A stretch of 64,000 nt of DNA from CAUSKK01 sp963532425 (lineage in GTDB: Bacteria; Pseudomonadota; Gammaproteobacteria; Cardiobacteriales; Cardiobacteriaceae), in contig CAUSKK010000008.1 in assembly GCA_963532425.1 (NCBI GenBank), positions 30,947 to 94,946 of the forward strand, in the 5' to 3' direction. The position numbers were made by a program, and so were the translations under genes. Below are positions 63,394 through 64,000 of this stretch, in pieces. The notes under the pieces are model-generated. The model worked only from the letters and a program-made list of their open reading frames with translations, was not told the origin of the DNA and ran no database searches. Position 1 is the stretch's first letter. The number at the start of each line of letters is the position of its first letter.

Positions 63394-64000
63394 GGCTGGC
63401 GTTTTCCGGAAAAGGTGGTGCGCTGGCGCAGCAGCTCCCGGCTCGGGTCGTCGCTGGCGCTCAGCACGAGGCTAAAGGACAGGTGGTCGTGGCCGGCCAC
63501 GGTGGCCGTGGGCACGTTCACGCTGATGATTTTTTCCAGCATCTGGCTGGGGGCGACGGTCAGCGGCCGATTGCGTTCGATTTCACCGCCGGCAAGGCCG
63601 TCGAGGGCGAGGAGAAAATGGCGCTCCCGTTCGCTCTTGTTGAGGATTTTCACCAGATAGACATTCTGCACCCGGGCGCCCTTCTGAACGGGCCGGGCCA
63701 GATGGTTGCGGTCGGCGATGACGTCCAGGGCCACATCGCGCTTGGCCACCAGCAGGCCGACGAAGAGGGTGAAGGCCAGGCTGAGCACCAGGCCATAGCC
63801 CAGGGTTTTCGGCCGCAGCCAGCGGGTGGGCCGGCCGGCCAGGCCCTCGGCCGAGGTGTAGCGAATGAGGCCGCGCGGGGCGCCGATTTGGTCCATCATC
63901 GAATCGCAGGCGTCGATGCAGGCGGCGCAGGCGATGCACTCCACCTGCAGGCCGTCGCGGATGTCGATGCCGGTGGGGCAGACCTGCACGCACATGGTGC
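63390..64000 (-). CDS. ccoG: CcoG/RdxA-type 4Fe-4S protein (N-terminus beyond window)
   Basis: Partial: the last ~203 residues of the cbb3 oxidase maturation protein CcoG, a cupric reductase in studied relatives. The window starts within the second ferredoxin-like part, with CVQVCPTGIDIRDG and CIACAACIDACD giving the 4Fe-4S cysteines, then a membrane helix (YGLVLSLAFTLFVGLLVA) and the C-terminal Ig-like FixG_C domain (LTVAPSQMLEKIISVNVP). The 5' end is outside the window. Confidence 0.93.
   Translation of the reverse strand, partial: TMCVQVCPTGIDIRDGLQVECIACAACIDACDSMMDQIGAPRGLIRYTSAEGLAGRPTRWLRPKTLGYGLVLSLAFTLFVGLLVAKRDVALDVIADRNHLARPVQKGARVQNVYLVKILNKSERERHFLLALDGLAGGEIERNRPLTVAPSQMLEKIISVNVPTATVAGHDHLSFSLVLSASDDPSRELLRQRTTFSGKRQP

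Overview
The window looks like part of the chromosome of a GC-rich gammaproteobacterium. It carries RsmJ, HrpA, UbiK, a tig-clpP-clpX-lon-hupB cluster, a tgt-yajC-secD-secF cluster, a type-A RNase P RNA and cbb3-oxidase maturation genes. I cannot name the species. A Cardiobacteriales-type organism is a low-confidence guess from gene content and GC. Nearly all genes are housekeeping. No phage, insertion sequence, plasmid gene or CRISPR array was recognised.

The most striking feature is a 10-bp palindrome, GAAGCGCTTC. By eye there are well over 150 copies (not counted exactly). They are packed at roughly 20-60 bp spacing into gene-free blocks at about 1-430, 9350-9860, 12570-13720, 20750-22010, 33115-35985, 55305-56360 and 59945-60300. 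Single copies lie inside genes, where they read as Glu-Ala-Leu, Lys-Arg-Phe or Ser-Ala-Ser. Closely spaced pairs serve as the stems of intrinsic terminators at several operon ends. The blocks contain internal segmental duplications, so they appear to grow by copying multi-repeat segments.

Layout. 0.5-4.8 kb: leuS, a DMT-type membrane protein and nnrS. 4.85-7.9 kb: a three-gene signalling module (membrane CheA-like kinase, CheY-like receiver, CheX-like protein), then purB. 10-12.4 kb: a yagU-like gene broken by an amber codon and two related secreted proteins, each of the three followed by the same 16-bp terminator hairpin. 13.7-19.3 kb, minus strand: purD, bdhA and a tightly overlapped operon DUF2569-rsmJ-small membrane protein-ogt-YcxB-purN. 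19.4-20.7 kb: an orphan BrnA/CopG-type protein and a large membrane protein. 22-26.1 kb, minus: metK, two near-identical GDSL esterases and a SulP transporter. 26.2-29.1 kb, minus: a second, paralogous kinase-CheY-CheX module. 29.2-33 kb: hrpA. 36-42.6 kb, minus: tRNA-Leu(UAG), tig, clpP, clpX, lon and hupB, with a truncated second copy of the clpX start between clpP and clpX. 42.7-49.6 kb, minus: DUF192, secF, secD, yajC, tgt, a peptidoglycan-binding repeat protein, orn and an NlpE-like lipoprotein. 49.8-55.3 kb: smc followed by four overlapping small genes that look like diverged paralogues of one another. 56.4-59.9 kb: ubiK, a small ORF, rnpB, lemA, a Sel1-repeat protein, trmB and folE2. 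60.3-64 kb, minus: ccoS, ccoI with an internal 80-codon duplication, ccoH and the start-less end of ccoG.

Functionally the window covers translation (leuS, tRNA-Leu, rsmJ, trmB, tgt, rnpB), purine synthesis (purB, purD, purN), protein folding, degradation and export (tig, clpPX, lon, secDF, yajC), chromosome maintenance (smc, hupB) and microaerobic respiration (ccoGHIS). The parts most likely to be undescribed are the palindrome arrays, the duplicated CheW-less chemosensory modules and the smc-linked cluster of four paralogues.
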